From the NCBI GenBank assembly GCA_900542875.1, contig UQPH01000001.1, positions 62,001 through 126,000 on the forward strand: a DNA stretch of 64,000 bases, written 5' to 3'. The notes beneath the pieces were generated by a model. It was not told the DNA's origin and made no database searches. It saw only the letters and a program-made list of their open reading frames with translations. This DNA is from an uncultured Eubacterium sp. Its GTDB lineage: Bacteria; Bacillota; Clostridia; Oscillospirales; Acutalibacteraceae. The first letter of the stretch is position 1; the number at the start of each line of letters is the position of its first letter. Below, piece after piece: positions 17,010-26,594 of the stretch. The translations under genes were made by a program, and so were the position numbers.

Positions 17010-17512
17010 CAGTACATAGCCACATTAAACACGGCTGAAGCAACGGAGATGATGAGTCCTGCGACGAAAACACCGATTGATATTACACCAAAACTCTTTT
17101 TTCTGTCGAGATTGAGCAGAGAAGCAAGCAGTGAGCCTGTCCACGCACCTGTTCCGGGCAATGGTATCGCAACGAAAATCAGCAGTCCCCAAATGCCGTA
17201 TTTGTCTATCTTATCACGCTTTTTGAGCGTTTTTTCTTCGAGCCATATTATCGGTTTTTTTATTCCGGGTATCTTTTTGAGCCATTCAAATATTTTGTTT
17301 ATGAGCAAAAGAATGAACGGTATCGGCAGAATGTTGCCGAAAAAGCTGATTATAAATCCCACAAAAGGATTCATTTTAAGCAGGCTGATTGCCGTAAACA
17401 TACCGAGTCGGCATTCAAGTACCGGCAGTAGCGATATGATGAAAACGACCAGCCAGTCGGGAATTCCGTGAGCACTCAGGAACTCTTGCAGGGTTCTGCA
17501 TACTTCTTCCAT
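17009..17512 (-). CDS. Small multi-drug export family membrane protein (PF06695)
   Basis: A 167-residue membrane protein with four or so hydrophobic segments. Characteristic pieces are SLLPVLECRLGM near residue 27-38, GNILPIPFILLLI near 58-70, then an amphipathic basic stretch, and IPLPGTGAWTGSLLASLL near 116-133. The family name reflects an early annotation, and actual transport activity is not established. The ATG at 17512 is followed by MEEVCRTLQEF and is preceded by GGAGA in the 47-base AT-rich gap after the NUDIX gene. Its stop overlaps the ATG of the next gene (TGATG). Confidence 0.85.
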   Translation of the reverse strand: MEEVCRTLQEFLSAHGIPDWLVVFIISLLPVLECRLGMFTAISLLKMNPFVGFIISFFGNILPIPFILLLINKIFEWLKKIPGIKKPIIWLEEKTLKKRDKIDKYGIWGLLIFVAIPLPGTGAWTGSLLASLLNLDRKKSFGVISIGVFVAGLIISVASAVFNVAMY

Positions 17513-17559
17513 AAAAAATCTCCTATCATATAAATGGTATATATATGGTATATATAATA

Positions 17560-18276
17560 TTATATTATATTATTACTGTCCAAGAATTTATATGCACTCT
17601 CCAGAATATTCTTATCGTTTTCAAATTTCAAGAGATTCATAGCTTTTTCGTAGGTCAGCCATATGTAGTCCTCAATTTCTTCTTTTTGAATGACTGTTGA
17701 GGTGTCGGATGTTGTGCCGGTAAAGATGGTAACCATCTTGTCCACCTTTTCTCTTATTTTATACCGTGACACACAGCTGAATCCCGGGATAATATTAATA
17801 TGCAGTCCCGTCTCCTCGAGCACTTCACGGTATGCGGTTTCTTCTTTCGTCTCTCCCGGTTCGATATGACCCTTTGGAAAGCCCCAGTGCGCCGAGCGTT
17901 TGTTTTTTATAAGGAGGTATCTGACTTCGCCCTTAATGTCTCTGAACACGACAGCGCCGCAACTGTTTTCGTAGAGACAGTCAAGTCTGTATGTGGGAAA
18001 GTCTTTTTCCACATTGATGTATTCCTTAATATCGTTAATTATGAAGCGGGTACTTTTCGGTGCAACAACCCATATATAACGGTTATTTTTCCTGTCGCTT
18101 AAAACAGCGATAACTCTGCCGTCAAAATTTTTAACAGGATGATGTATGCCCATAACAAAGGCAAATCGGTTTTCTTCGTTATATACTTCGCCGAAATTCA
18201 AAGGATAGGTGTAGCCCGCTTCATCTGTTGAGCCGATAGGGTTAACTATCCTGACTCTCACATATTTTCCGAGCAT
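17560..18276 (-). CDS. Inorganic-pyrophosphatase-like domain fused to NUDIX hydrolase
   Basis: A 238-residue two-domain protein. Residues 104-230 are a NUDIX hydrolase with the full Nudix box from Gly136 (GHIEPGETKEE) to REVLEETGL ending at residue 158, the magnesium site for cleaving nucleoside diphosphate derivatives such as Ap4A or ADP-ribose. Residues 1-88 (IVNPIGSTDEAGYTYPLNFG, then GRVIAVLSDRKN and WVVAPKS) match the small inorganic-pyrophosphatase-like proteins of Clostridia as I remember them. The start at 18276 follows GGTGGTG; a longer frame would add a false hydrophobic leader. It heads the operon with the PF06695, nucleotidyltransferase and GH27 genes. Confidence 0.8.
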   Translation of the reverse strand: MLGKYVRVRIVNPIGSTDEAGYTYPLNFGEVYNEENRFAFVMGIHHPVKNFDGRVIAVLSDRKNNRYIWVVAPKSTRFIINDIKEYINVEKDFPTYRLDCLYENSCGAVVFRDIKGEVRYLLIKNKRSAHWGFPKGHIEPGETKEETAYREVLEETGLHINIIPGFSCVSRYKIREKVDKMVTIFTGTTSDTSTVIQKEEIEDYIWLTYEKAMNLLKFENDKNILESAYKFLDSNNII

Positions 18277-18405
18277 TATTTCACCACCGAGTATAAAGTA
18301 TATAGATAACAATATTATACAAAAAATCGGCACATTATACAATAGTAAATATTATTTTTTATTATATATAATATATTGCTTTATATTACTTTTTAGGTAT
18401 AAGAA

Positions 18406-18437
18406 AAATCCTACCGGATTTTCATCCGGTAGGATTT
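18406..18437 (-). terminator. Intrinsic terminator of the giant repeat-protein gene
   Basis: AAATCCTACCGGAT and ATCCGGTAGGATTT form a perfect 14-bp stem. On the minus-strand RNA the loop is GAAA, a GNRA tetraloop, followed by a T-rich TTTTTC tract. It is 33 bases past the stop of the 18470-26017 gene. Confidence 0.92.
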
Positions 18438-18469
18438 CGTTTTAATTATTTGGCTTTGTTGATTAAATC

Positions 18470-21400
18470 TTAGCCTGCAAGTTGCTGAAGAAGTTCAACA
18501 AGGCTTTCGATAACGCTGTCTGCGTCGCCCTGAAGCATTCCGAGAACCTGACTAACAACACCCGAGATGGAGTCACTTGCTCCACCGAGGAGTCCGCCTA
18601 CGAGAGATACGATTGCGTCGTAGTTGCCCTTGTAGTTGATTGTGTTGATGAGGAATCTGAGAACTGCGATTAATGTTTCATCCTGGTCAGCCTTAACAAC
18701 GATTCTTTCGCCGAAGGTTGCTGCCTGTGACGGAATCTTTTCAATTTCGCCGTGGCTTGCAAGTTGTAACCAGTCAATGTTCGGAAGTTCGATTCCGAGA
18801 GACTTGCCGCCGATCTTAACAGTACCGAGTATACCGTTGAGAAGCGATACAACGTTGTCTGCACCGATGAGCGGAAGAAGTGTTGCTTTAAGGTCGTAAA
18901 CATTAACGGTTACATTGGTCTTAACGCCAATCTTTGAAAGGAGAGAGTTGAGGTTTACGCCGAGAACCTTGAGAAGTGAGTTTACATTAATGATAGGCTT
19001 AACTGCATCAAGGATTGCGGATACAGGAGTGAGGAGATTGTCGAGAATCTGAAGCAAACCGTCATTTGCAAAGAACAATGAGAGGTTCGGAAGGATGTCT
19101 GCGAGCATCTCAACAGGAGCGTTGAGCAGGTCTTCTACCTTATCCAAAATAGGATTGAGGATGTCAAGAAGAAGTGCGTCATAGTTCTTGGAAATATCCA
19201 TTCTGTAATCGTACTGTGTCTTGATGTTGTAGCAACCGAATGCTTCAAGAAGAGGAACGATGAATGAAGTGTATCCGTCAGAGCCCTGAACGCTGACTAT
19301 ATTAAAGAGGTTAAGTCTTGAGTTATTAAGGATTACATCAAGTACGCCGTAGAGAGGACGAAGTACAGCGGCGAGAGCATTGAGGAATGACTCTCTGTCT
19401 GTTACGCCCCAGCTGAGGCTTGACTTGTTTACGCTCTTCCAGCTGCCTGCACTCTTGATTGTTCTTGCGGCTGCATCAAAGGTCTTGCCGTAAGTCTTAT
19501 CTGTAAGAAGTGCTGCAACATTCTTTGTTGTAAAGTCAATGCCTGTTTTTTCGAGAAGGCTTGTAAGTGAGCCGATTTTACCGACCTTTACGCCCTCAAC
19601 CGCACCGTAGAGACCGGTTGCGATAGAAGAAATGATGTCGTCCTTGTAGATTGCGCCGCTTACCAAACCGCCGAGACCGTCGGGAAGCAAGCCGCCGATA
19701 AGACCGTCAAGCATAGGAGCGAGTTTTCTGCAGAAATCCTCATCCATATTACCAAAGGTAAATGTGCTTGCTATGGTCTTGAAGTTGCTGTAATCGAAGA
19801 ATGAGTCCTCGGGAACTCCGAGTGTACCGGTCTGAGCAAGGAAGTAGAACAATGCTCTTACGATGTCGTCCGGAGTAGCAGCCTTGATTGAGTTAAATAC
19901 GCAAGCAAGAATGTCCTTGAGTGTCTTGTTCTTCTTAATAGCGTCGATGTTACCGAGAAGGTTGTTGATTGCGGTAGCGTTCTTGATGAGAACATCTGCC
20001 ACATATCTGAGAACAGATACAAGTACCTTGCCTTGGTCGGCAACTACTCTTCTTGTTTCATATCTGCCGTCTGCATTCTTAGCGGCACTCTTTACAGTAG
20101 TGATTGTGCCGAGAGAAGCAAGAGAAGCGAATGAAATATTAGGAATCTTGAGGTTGAGACCGTTGTCTGCAAGAAGTTTTCTTACGAGCGGTACAACGAT
20201 GTCCTGAATATTGCAGGAGTTGAGGTCTGCAATGTTCATTGTGAGATTAACATTGATTCCGAGTGCGTCGGTGATTACTCTGCCGAGCGGCTTACCTACG
20301 ATGGAGGTAACGACGTCGTCAATGTCATAGCCCGACTTGCTGAGTGCGCCTACGAGACCGTCCTTAGAGGTGATAGGAGCGAGGAGGTTGTTAACAACCT
20401 GAGCAAGTCCGTTGCTGTCGATGAAGTAAGCAACATTCGGAAGAACTGCTGTGAGTGTATCCGCAGGAGTTGCAACCACTTCGTTAACAAATCCGAACAG
20501 AGGAGTAAGAATGTCGATAAGGAGATTATCCTTAGCTTTCTTATAGTCTGCGATGTACTGTGAATAGGTCTTAACGCCCTTGCACATAAATGCCTCAAGA
20601 AGAGGAACGATTGCACTTTCGTAACCGTTTGTGCCGAATGCGCCGAGTTTCCAGTTGTTGATGATTGCGTTGAGGTCAACTGTGAGAGTTGAGTTCTCGT
20701 TGCTCATCTTGCTGTCGATTGTTGCTGTGAGAACGCCGCCTGCCATCTTGAGATATACGGTGCAGCCTGCGTTGCTGTCGGAAGCAATATCGAATGAAGT
20801 GTTTACATTGAGTCCCTTAATGATTGCATCAATGTCAATGCTGTCACCGAGTGCCTTGCCGTCTGCAAGGAATACTGTGAGAAGGTCGTTAAGAGGACGA
20901 AGAACTGCTGCCAAGCCGTTGATGAAGCCCTTTTGAGCATTAGCCGAGCCGTCCTTGAAGCCCCAGTTTACATTCTTAACATTGCTCCAGCTGCCTGCAT
21001 TTCTGATTGTGCTTGCTGCCGAGGAGAATGTCTCACCGTATGAACTGTCTGTGAGGAGTGAAGCAACAGCGCTTGTTGAGAAGAGCTTGCCTGTTATGTC
21101 CTCAATACCGTTTTCCTTACCTACTTTCTCGATAGCACCGTAGATGCCTGTTGCCATAGAAGTAAGGAGTTTGTTTGTGTAAAGGTTGTCGTTTACGAGA
21201 GCATCAAGCGACTTGATGTTTGTAACACCGAGTGAGTTAAGAAGCGGGAAGATATTCTTTACGATTTCATCTAAGCTCTTAACAGCCTTCTGTGCCTCGG
21301 AAGAGGTGATGTTCTTAGGATAAACGAATGTGTTTGTAATCTTACCTGCGTACTGCTTGAATGTCCAGTAAACTTCGGTAGGACTTGAAATGCTGAGTAC

Positions 21401-24400
21401 ATTTTTAAGTACCGTGAAGAGTTGGTCTGCATCCAGCTTTGAAAGGATTGCGCCGATTTCCGGAGCAAGACCGTTTACTGCGCCCATTACTGTCTCGGAC
21501 TGAAGAACTGTCTTTGCAAGGTAGTTATAAACAAGTACGAGTACCTCGCCTGCCGACTTGGCATTTGAAAGAGCCTTCCAGTCGATTGACTTAAGGTTGA
21601 GCATTGCGCCGAGTGTTTTGTTGCCAACTTTGATTGAACCGATGAGGTTGATGAATATATCCTTGTCAGGCATATCAACCTTAACGGGATAGAATGTAAT
21701 CTTGCTCTTGAGATACTTTGCAAGTGACGGAGCACTGAGAGTATCGGAGATTACCGTGAACAAACCGTTGAGGAGGTTGTTTACCGGATTGATAGCACCG
21801 TTGACGATGTTCTTAATTTCGCTGTCGTTAAGAAGGTCGCCGAGTGAAGCAACTACATTAAGCAGGAATGTTGCCGGAGCGTCATAGAACTGCTCGAAAA
21901 TGTTTGCAAGCGGAGCACCGATGCCCTTGATGAGCTGCTCGGCAGGAGTCATGTCGGCAAATTGTGCCGGAGTTAAAACTCCCGATGCACCTGTCTTGTC
22001 GGCGATTGTCGAAAGTACAGGGTAGAAGAGTTCCGAGTAGTAGTTACCGTTCTTGTTTGAATCTGCGTACGAATAAGTAAGTACGGCAGAAAGGATTGCG
22101 GCGATACCGCTCATTGATTGACCGAGTGCCGAGTAGAACTGGTCTTTGTTGCCTGTGCTTACGCCGAAGTTTACATTGCCTACTTCTGACCAGGACTTCT
22201 TACCCTTGAGGTCGTTTGCAGCCTTCTTGTAGCCGCTGTCCATACGAAGTGCTACGGAGTCGGGTGAGATAATACCTGTGATTGCACCTGCAATTACTCT
22301 GTTTTCATCCTTATTAGCCAAAGGCGCTTTGTCCATATCGTAGAATACATAGTCAACGATATTTTCAAGAAGCGTATATGTCTTTTTAACGATGTTATTG
22401 AGATTGCTGTTTGAGTAAACCTCTTTGTTTACCTTACCGCTCTGCGGCTCGGTTTCGTATACCTTGAGGTATTCGTCAAGTAAGCTGATAAGTTTGTTAG
22501 TGTTATCCTTGCCAATGTATTTTGATACTGCCGAAAGAGCACCTGCAAGAACACCGCTGTTAGAATCAATAGTGAATCCGTTGAGTTTAGTATTTTCAAG
22601 GAGAGAATTAAGAACTTCGTCAAGCTTTTCTACGAGCTCATCGGCTGCTTTAACTGTCTGGCTTGATGCCTTAGCGGCTCTTGACGAAGCCACTGCGGAC
22701 TGAAGCGAGATTGAGTTGTCTGCTGCCGAAGCACTCTGATTTGAAGTTGTGCTTGCGTTGTTTCCGCCTACGATTAATCCTTGGATAAGAGGAACGAGTC
22801 CCTTGTATGTGTCGCCGTCCTTATAGCTGATGTTGGAAATAAGGAACAATGCACTTTTTGTTGTTAATCCGACAAAGCCGGTCTTTGTATTCTTTTCGAG
22901 TGTGAACGAAGCGTCATCTTCTCTTGTTAAATCGAAGAAGCCGTTGAGCACATCGGTAAGAATACTCTTTTCACCGAAACCGCCGAGTGCATTAAGCAAT
23001 CCGGTTACGAGTGAAAGGTTGTTTGTAATATCGTTATCTGTTGTGAGAATGTCGTTTACAAGGTCAAGCGAACCGTTGAGCCAGTTGCCGATTACTGTGT
23101 CGATAAGACAAGTAAGAACGCCTGCCGGGTTCTTGTTTACGGCATAACTCTTGAGTTCCTGAACGCCGTTGTTAACTACCTGCGTTACCTTGCCGTCTTT
23201 GAAGGTCTTCTCTACATCTGTGTAGTTGAGCTTGCCGTCATAAAGAGCGGTCCAGTCGGAGGAAGCGTCGGCCTTAGCCAAAATCTTCTTGCCGAGTGAA
23301 TCGAAGAGGTAAGGAAGTGCAACGCTGATGTTGTTAAGACCTCTTTGAATTATTGCACTGTCTGCATCTACATCGCCGGGCTTAGTATACTTGTAAATAT
23401 TCTTTGTCTTTTCGATGGTTTCGTTAGTTGCGTCGAGAGCAAGAGGAATAATGCTGAAGATTAATTCCTTGATACCTGCTTTGAGGTTAGGATCAAGTTT
23501 CTTGTCAGCGGCAGAATCCTTGTCGATGTTGTCAAGCACATCTGAAAGATTAAGCTCGGTGAGCCACTTATCTGCTGCATAAACGCCTGTTAACATAAGA
23601 ACAGATGAATCAAATTCCGAAGCAACAGGTTTTTGAGTTTTCTCATCCGTTTTGAGCGTGATTTTGTTGTCACTTGCCCATTCGCCGTATGTAGGAACAA
23701 TCTTGTGAGCTTCGTCGTATCCGCCGTTTTTGTCAAGTAATGTCAAAACAGCAGGAAGAATTGTGTTAAGGTCGAAACTGAACGTTGTCATACCGATCTT
23801 AAGATTATCGTTGCTGTTGATAGTCTTATTGTCGTCATAGAGGAACCAGCCGAGGTTCTTGGGCAGGAAGTCGAATGCACCGTATTTTGCATCCTCTTTG
23901 CCGGAAAGAAGAATCGGGAGTGCAACCTCGTCAAGAACAACCGTAAGAACGGGAATGAGATTGAAGATTGTCTCAACCGGAGCTTTATAAAGCTGGAGCC
24001 AAAGGTCATTGAGAACGCCCTTGCCGTCTTCGGTATAAAGTTTAACGCCCTCGGTTTCAAGAAGTTCGTCGAGAATCTTGGATACCGTGTTTCCTAAAGC
24101 CGCCGGATTATTTGAGTCCGGCATCAAGTAGGTTTTGAGGAGGTCATTAATCTTTGTGTTTACTGCATTAATGACATATTTCTCCGGAATCGGATATTTT
24201 GAATAATCGTAAGCTACCTGTGAAACTGCCGGTTTGATGGCTGTTTCGTACTTGATTACTTCGTTGTAGTCAAAGATAGGTCTTGATGCATAGTTTGCAC
24301 TGAGGATTGCGTTACCGGAATTGATAACCTTTGAGGTAAGTAAACCTGAGCAGGTCTCGTTGTATGTTTTGAGGAGACTGCCCGGTGTGCCGCCGTTTCT

Positions 24401-26017
24401 TGCGGCTGTCTGAGCCTTAAGGTTTGAGTTGAACAGCGGAACATAATCCCAAGCTGTTTTAACGCCTGCACAGAGTGCGTTGTTGAGAAGTGAGAATTCG
24501 TTGTGGTTTGTATCTGCATTGTACAGCCAGTTCAAATACTGAATCTTGTAACTGTTAAGAGTACAGGAACCGCTGTTAATGTAGGCGTAAAGAAGTTCAA
24601 ACTGACCGTCCTTTGCATTTTCGCCGAGTTCCTTGAGGTCTGCGTCGTTGAACTTGATTTCGTTTACAGCCTTTTGTGCAGCCTCAACCGAACCGTATTC
24701 GGAAGAAAGTGCAAGGTTTGCCATATTAATTGCTTCAAATGATGAAGAACCGAAGTCATCCCAGTTCATCTGGTTGCCGTCGAGTGAAAGGTCAACCGTA
24801 CCTGCTGCATCAAAGAGGCAGGTGTAAATCATCTTTGCATAGTAATATGCCTTTTTGCTTTCTCTGTCTGCATCGTCCGGAGCATATGTTGCAAGTCTCT
24901 TGCCGAGAACGGTGTCGTAATTAGCAAGAGTGATGTCCTCAACATCTCCGCCGAGCATCTTTGTGGTAATCGGCTTGCCGCCTGCTTCTGCTTGCTTAAG
25001 ATAGATAAGCGCATTACCGAATGAAAGCGCAAGTGATGCTTCACCGGAGTCTTTAGAGTTGTAGATAATACCTTTAAAGTTTGCGTAGTAATAAATCAAA
25101 GCCTCAGCCGGATTTGAAACCCTTGTGCTGTCACCGATTGATTCAAAGAACTTGTTTGCGGCTGTAACACCGTCGGTGAAAACGCTTTCGTTCAAATCTT
25201 TGATGGCGGTACCGTTTTCTTCATCTTCGTAAACATAGGTGATGTTGCCGTCTTTGTCTTTGTCATAGCCGACTTTGATTGAGCCGATGGAATCTGCTGT
25301 CGGGCCGTTATAGAAAGAATCGCTTACAGGGTATGTAGGATCCCATTCTTCGCCGCCCTCTGTGTTCAGCAAGGATTGATAAGCGGCGGTTGTTTTGACA
25401 GAAGTAGAATCATAGCCTCTCTCTGCTGCTGCACAAACTGCGAGAAGAGCATCGAGCTTTTTGAGGGTATCCTCGCAATAATTTGCAAGTTCCGTATCGC
25501 TGCTGCCCTTATTGTTTTCACAGAAATTGTAGAGATCGTAGAAACTCATGTCCTGTGCGCCGTTGCCGTTGAGGTATGAGAAGTATCTGATGTACTTGTC
25601 ATTCCACTGCGAGCCTGAAATGCCGGTCTTGTCTGAGTGGTTAAGAATGAAATTCTTTACTGTTTCATCCGTAACCTTGGAACTCGAAAGAAGCGACATT
25701 AGCTTAGGACTTGCCTTTGAAACTACTGTCTGGAGGTCGGCGTTTTTGATATCGTCCTCGGACATACCGAGAAGCTCGCCGATGGTTTTTTTCGAGCCTT
25801 CATTTTCAACTTCGATTCCGAGAATTGTCGGAACAAGTTGGTCAATGAGACTCTGAATTGATTTGTACGCATCTTCTGCGTCGGTTGTGTTGTTCCAGTA
25901 GCCGGTTGACTGACTGCTTCCGTCGGCAGCGAAAGCTGTAAAGCCTACCGAGCAAGAGGTAACAACCATTACTACAGCTAAAATGAAGCTGAGTAATTTT
26001 TTGCTCGTTCTTTTCAT
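18470..26017 (-). CDS. Giant secreted alpha-helical repeat protein (2,515 residues)
   Basis: No known family is recognised. Residues 1-32 are a Sec signal peptide (KKLLSFILAVVMVV, cleavage after TAFA). The mature protein is Leu/Val/Asn-rich and helical and contains a long unit repeated at least three times, with a more diverged first copy. One landmark is GSWSNVKNVNWG at about residue 1674, GSWKSVNKSSLSWG at 2191 and KSWSEVGNVNFG at 1272. A second is PADTLTAVLPNVAYF at 1852, PVEMLADILPNLSLFF at 2302, APATFLLNVVASLG at 1379 and APVETIFNLIPVL at 679. There is no LPXTG, dockerin or transmembrane tail, so attachment to the cell is unclear. The start at 26017 lies eight bases after AGGAG. It is transcribed away from the 2,032-residue secreted protein. 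Confidence 0.85.
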   Translation of the reverse strand: MKRTSKKLLSFILAVVMVVTSCSVGFTAFAADGSSQSTGYWNNTTDAEDAYKSIQSLIDQLVPTILGIEVENEGSKKTIGELLGMSEDDIKNADLQTVVSKASPKLMSLLSSSKVTDETVKNFILNHSDKTGISGSQWNDKYIRYFSYLNGNGAQDMSFYDLYNFCENNKGSSDTELANYCEDTLKKLDALLAVCAAAERGYDSTSVKTTAAYQSLLNTEGGEEWDPTYPVSDSFYNGPTADSIGSIKVGYDKDKDGNITYVYEDEENGTAIKDLNESVFTDGVTAANKFFESIGDSTRVSNPAEALIYYYANFKGIIYNSKDSGEASLALSFGNALIYLKQAEAGGKPITTKMLGGDVEDITLANYDTVLGKRLATYAPDDADRESKKAYYYAKMIYTCLFDAAGTVDLSLDGNQMNWDDFGSSSFEAINMANLALSSEYGSVEAAQKAVNEIKFNDADLKELGENAKDGQFELLYAYINSGSCTLNSYKIQYLNWLYNADTNHNEFSLLNNALCAGVKTAWDYVPLFNSNLKAQTAARNGGTPGSLLKTYNETCSGLLTSKVINSGNAILSANYASRPIFDYNEVIKYETAIKPAVSQVAYDYSKYPIPEKYVINAVNTKINDLLKTYLMPDSNNPAALGNTVSKILDELLETEGVKLYTEDGKGVLNDLWLQLYKAPVETIFNLIPVLTVVLDEVALPILLSGKEDAKYGAFDFLPKNLGWFLYDDNKTINSNDNLKIGMTTFSFDLNTILPAVLTLLDKNGGYDEAHKIVPTYGEWASDNKITLKTDEKTQKPVASEFDSSVLMLTGVYAADKWLTELNLSDVLDNIDKDSAADKKLDPNLKAGIKELIFSIIPLALDATNETIEKTKNIYKYTKPGDVDADSAIIQRGLNNISVALPYLFDSLGKKILAKADASSDWTALYDGKLNYTDVEKTFKDGKVTQVVNNGVQELKSYAVNKNPAGVLTCLIDTVIGNWLNGSLDLVNDILTTDNDITNNLSLVTGLLNALGGFGEKSILTDVLNGFFDLTREDDASFTLEKNTKTGFVGLTTKSALFLISNISYKDGDTYKGLVPLIQGLIVGGNNASTTSNQSASAADNSISLQSAVASSRAAKASSQTVKAADELVEKLDEVLNSLLENTKLNGFTIDSNSGVLAGALSAVSKYIGKDNTNKLISLLDEYLKVYETEPQSGKVNKEVYSNSNLNNIVKKTYTLLENIVDYVFYDMDKAPLANKDENRVIAGAITGIISPDSVALRMDSGYKKAANDLKGKKSWSEVGNVNFGVSTGNKDQFYSALGQSMSGIAAILSAVLTYSYADSNKNGNYYSELFYPVLSTIADKTGASGVLTPAQFADMTPAEQLIKGIGAPLANIFEQFYDAPATFLLNVVASLGDLLNDSEIKNIVNGAINPVNNLLNGLFTVISDTLSAPSLAKYLKSKITFYPVKVDMPDKDIFINLIGSIKVGNKTLGAMLNLKSIDWKALSNAKSAGEVLVLVYNYLAKTVLQSETVMGAVNGLAPEIGAILSKLDADQLFTVLKNVLSISSPTEVYWTFKQYAGKITNTFVYPKNITSSEAQKAVKSLDEIVKNIFPLLNSLGVTNIKSLDALVNDNLYTNKLLTSMATGIYGAIEKVGKENGIEDITGKLFSTSAVASLLTDSSYGETFSSAASTIRNAGSWSNVKNVNWGFKDGSANAQKGFINGLAAVLRPLNDLLTVFLADGKALGDSIDIDAIIKGLNVNTSFDIASDSNAGCTVYLKMAGGVLTATIDSKMSNENSTLTVDLNAIINNWKLGAFGTNGYESAIVPLLEAFMCKGVKTYSQYIADYKKAKDNLLIDILTPLFGFVNEVVATPADTLTAVLPNVAYFIDSNGLAQVVNNLLAPITSKDGLVGALSKSGYDIDDVVTSIVGKPLGRVITDALGINVNLTMNIADLNSCNIQDIVVPLVRKLLADNGLNLKIPNISFASLASLGTITTVKSAAKNADGRYETRRVVADQGKVLVSVLRYVADVLIKNATAINNLLGNIDAIKKNKTLKDILACVFNSIKAATPDDIVRALFYFLAQTGTLGVPEDSFFDYSNFKTIASTFTFGNMDEDFCRKLAPMLDGLIGGLLPDGLGGLVSGAIYKDDIISSIATGLYGAVEGVKVGKIGSLTSLLEKTGIDFTTKNVAALLTDKTYGKTFDAAARTIKSAGSWKSVNKSSLSWGVTDRESFLNALAAVLRPLYGVLDVILNNSRLNLFNIVSVQGSDGYTSFIVPLLEAFGCYNIKTQYDYRMDISKNYDALLLDILNPILDKVEDLLNAPVEMLADILPNLSLFFANDGLLQILDNLLTPVSAILDAVKPIINVNSLLKVLGVNLNSLLSKIGVKTNVTVNVYDLKATLLPLIGADNVVSLLNGILGTVKIGGKSLGIELPNIDWLQLASHGEIEKIPSQAATFGERIVVKADQDETLIAVLRFLINTINYKGNYDAIVSLVGGLLGGASDSISGVVSQVLGMLQGDADSVIESLVELLQQLAG
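18974..24000 (-). repeat. Diverged internal protein repeats within the giant gene
   Basis: The units are 400-700 residues apart. Each full unit runs through a GSW...W-G motif, NALAAVLRPL or GLAAVLRPL, IVPLLEAFxC, a Tyr-rich link, LLIDILTPL or LLLDILNPI, the LPN motif, GLxQxxxNLL, and a NVNLTMNI or NVTVNVYDL strand. The two C-terminal copies (about residues 1600-2060 and 2120-2500) are the most alike; the earlier copies are more diverged. Seen by reading the translation; no alignment score was computed. Confidence 0.75.
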
Positions 26018-26045
26018 AATCATCTCTCCTTTTCTTTAATGATTA

Positions 26046-26126
26046 ACAGAGCCGAAACTCTGTCTGGCTGCGGGATAAGAATTTACGCCTAAGAACATAT
26101 TTAATTTTTGGGCGCATTTGTCCCAC
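26046..26126 (-). promoter_or_regulatory. Structured 5' leader of the giant repeat-protein mRNA
   Basis: In the minus-strand RNA, GUGGGA (26126-26121) can pair with UCCCGC (26075-26070) and, inside it, UGCGCC (26116-26111) with GGCGUA (26089-26084). A separate hairpin ACAGAG/CTCUGU (26046-26063) follows, ending about 16 bases before the ribosome site. It matches no riboswitch class I know. The pairings are by eye; no covariance was tested. Confidence 0.4.
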
Positions 26127-26559
26127 AAAAGAACAAAGTACAAATTATTTATATCAAAATTAATTAATATTGTCAATAACTTTTTAATATATTTAACGAT
26201 AATAAATTACATTATATATGCGAATGGCATTTTTCAGTATTCAAAATGTAGTGGTTGAACATAAAAATTTGCCTTAAAATGCCCATATTTTGATTAAAAA
26301 ATGTCCATAATTTTTTATACAAAATTCCGCAAAATGTATGAAATTTATTTACCTATTTGTAAAAATTTTTTGAACAAATTATTAACTTTGATTAAATGAT
26401 ACACCAAATCGTTAAAAAAAATCAACAGGTTTTGTTAAAAAAATATTCATAGTTAATTAAAATTCAGGAAACATTTTTGCATTCTGAGATGTTTTGTACA
26501 AAAGTCCTACATATAATGTATATTCTGATTTATATATTGTTAATATTTAATATAAAATC

Positions 26560-26588
26560 TTGACAATTTATTCATAATATGATTAAAT
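26560..26588 (+). promoter_or_regulatory. Probable promoter of the 2,032-residue secreted protein gene
   Basis: TTGACA at 26560-26565, a 17-base spacer, then TTAAAT at 26583-26588. Start of transcription near 26595 would leave a leader of about 150 bases. Confidence 0.5.
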
Positions 26589-26594
26589 GATAAT

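Noticed and set aside
17528..17559. Tandem ATATGGTATATATAAT repeats as a functional repeat array
   Set aside because: The stretch is short and AT-rich and lies in a 47-base gap inside an operon; it is more likely low-complexity sequence around a ribosome site.
18470..26017. Interpreting the giant repeat protein as a non-ribosomal or polyketide enzyme because of its size
   Set aside because: It has a signal peptide, no carrier, condensation or adenylation motifs, and a helical repeat composition.
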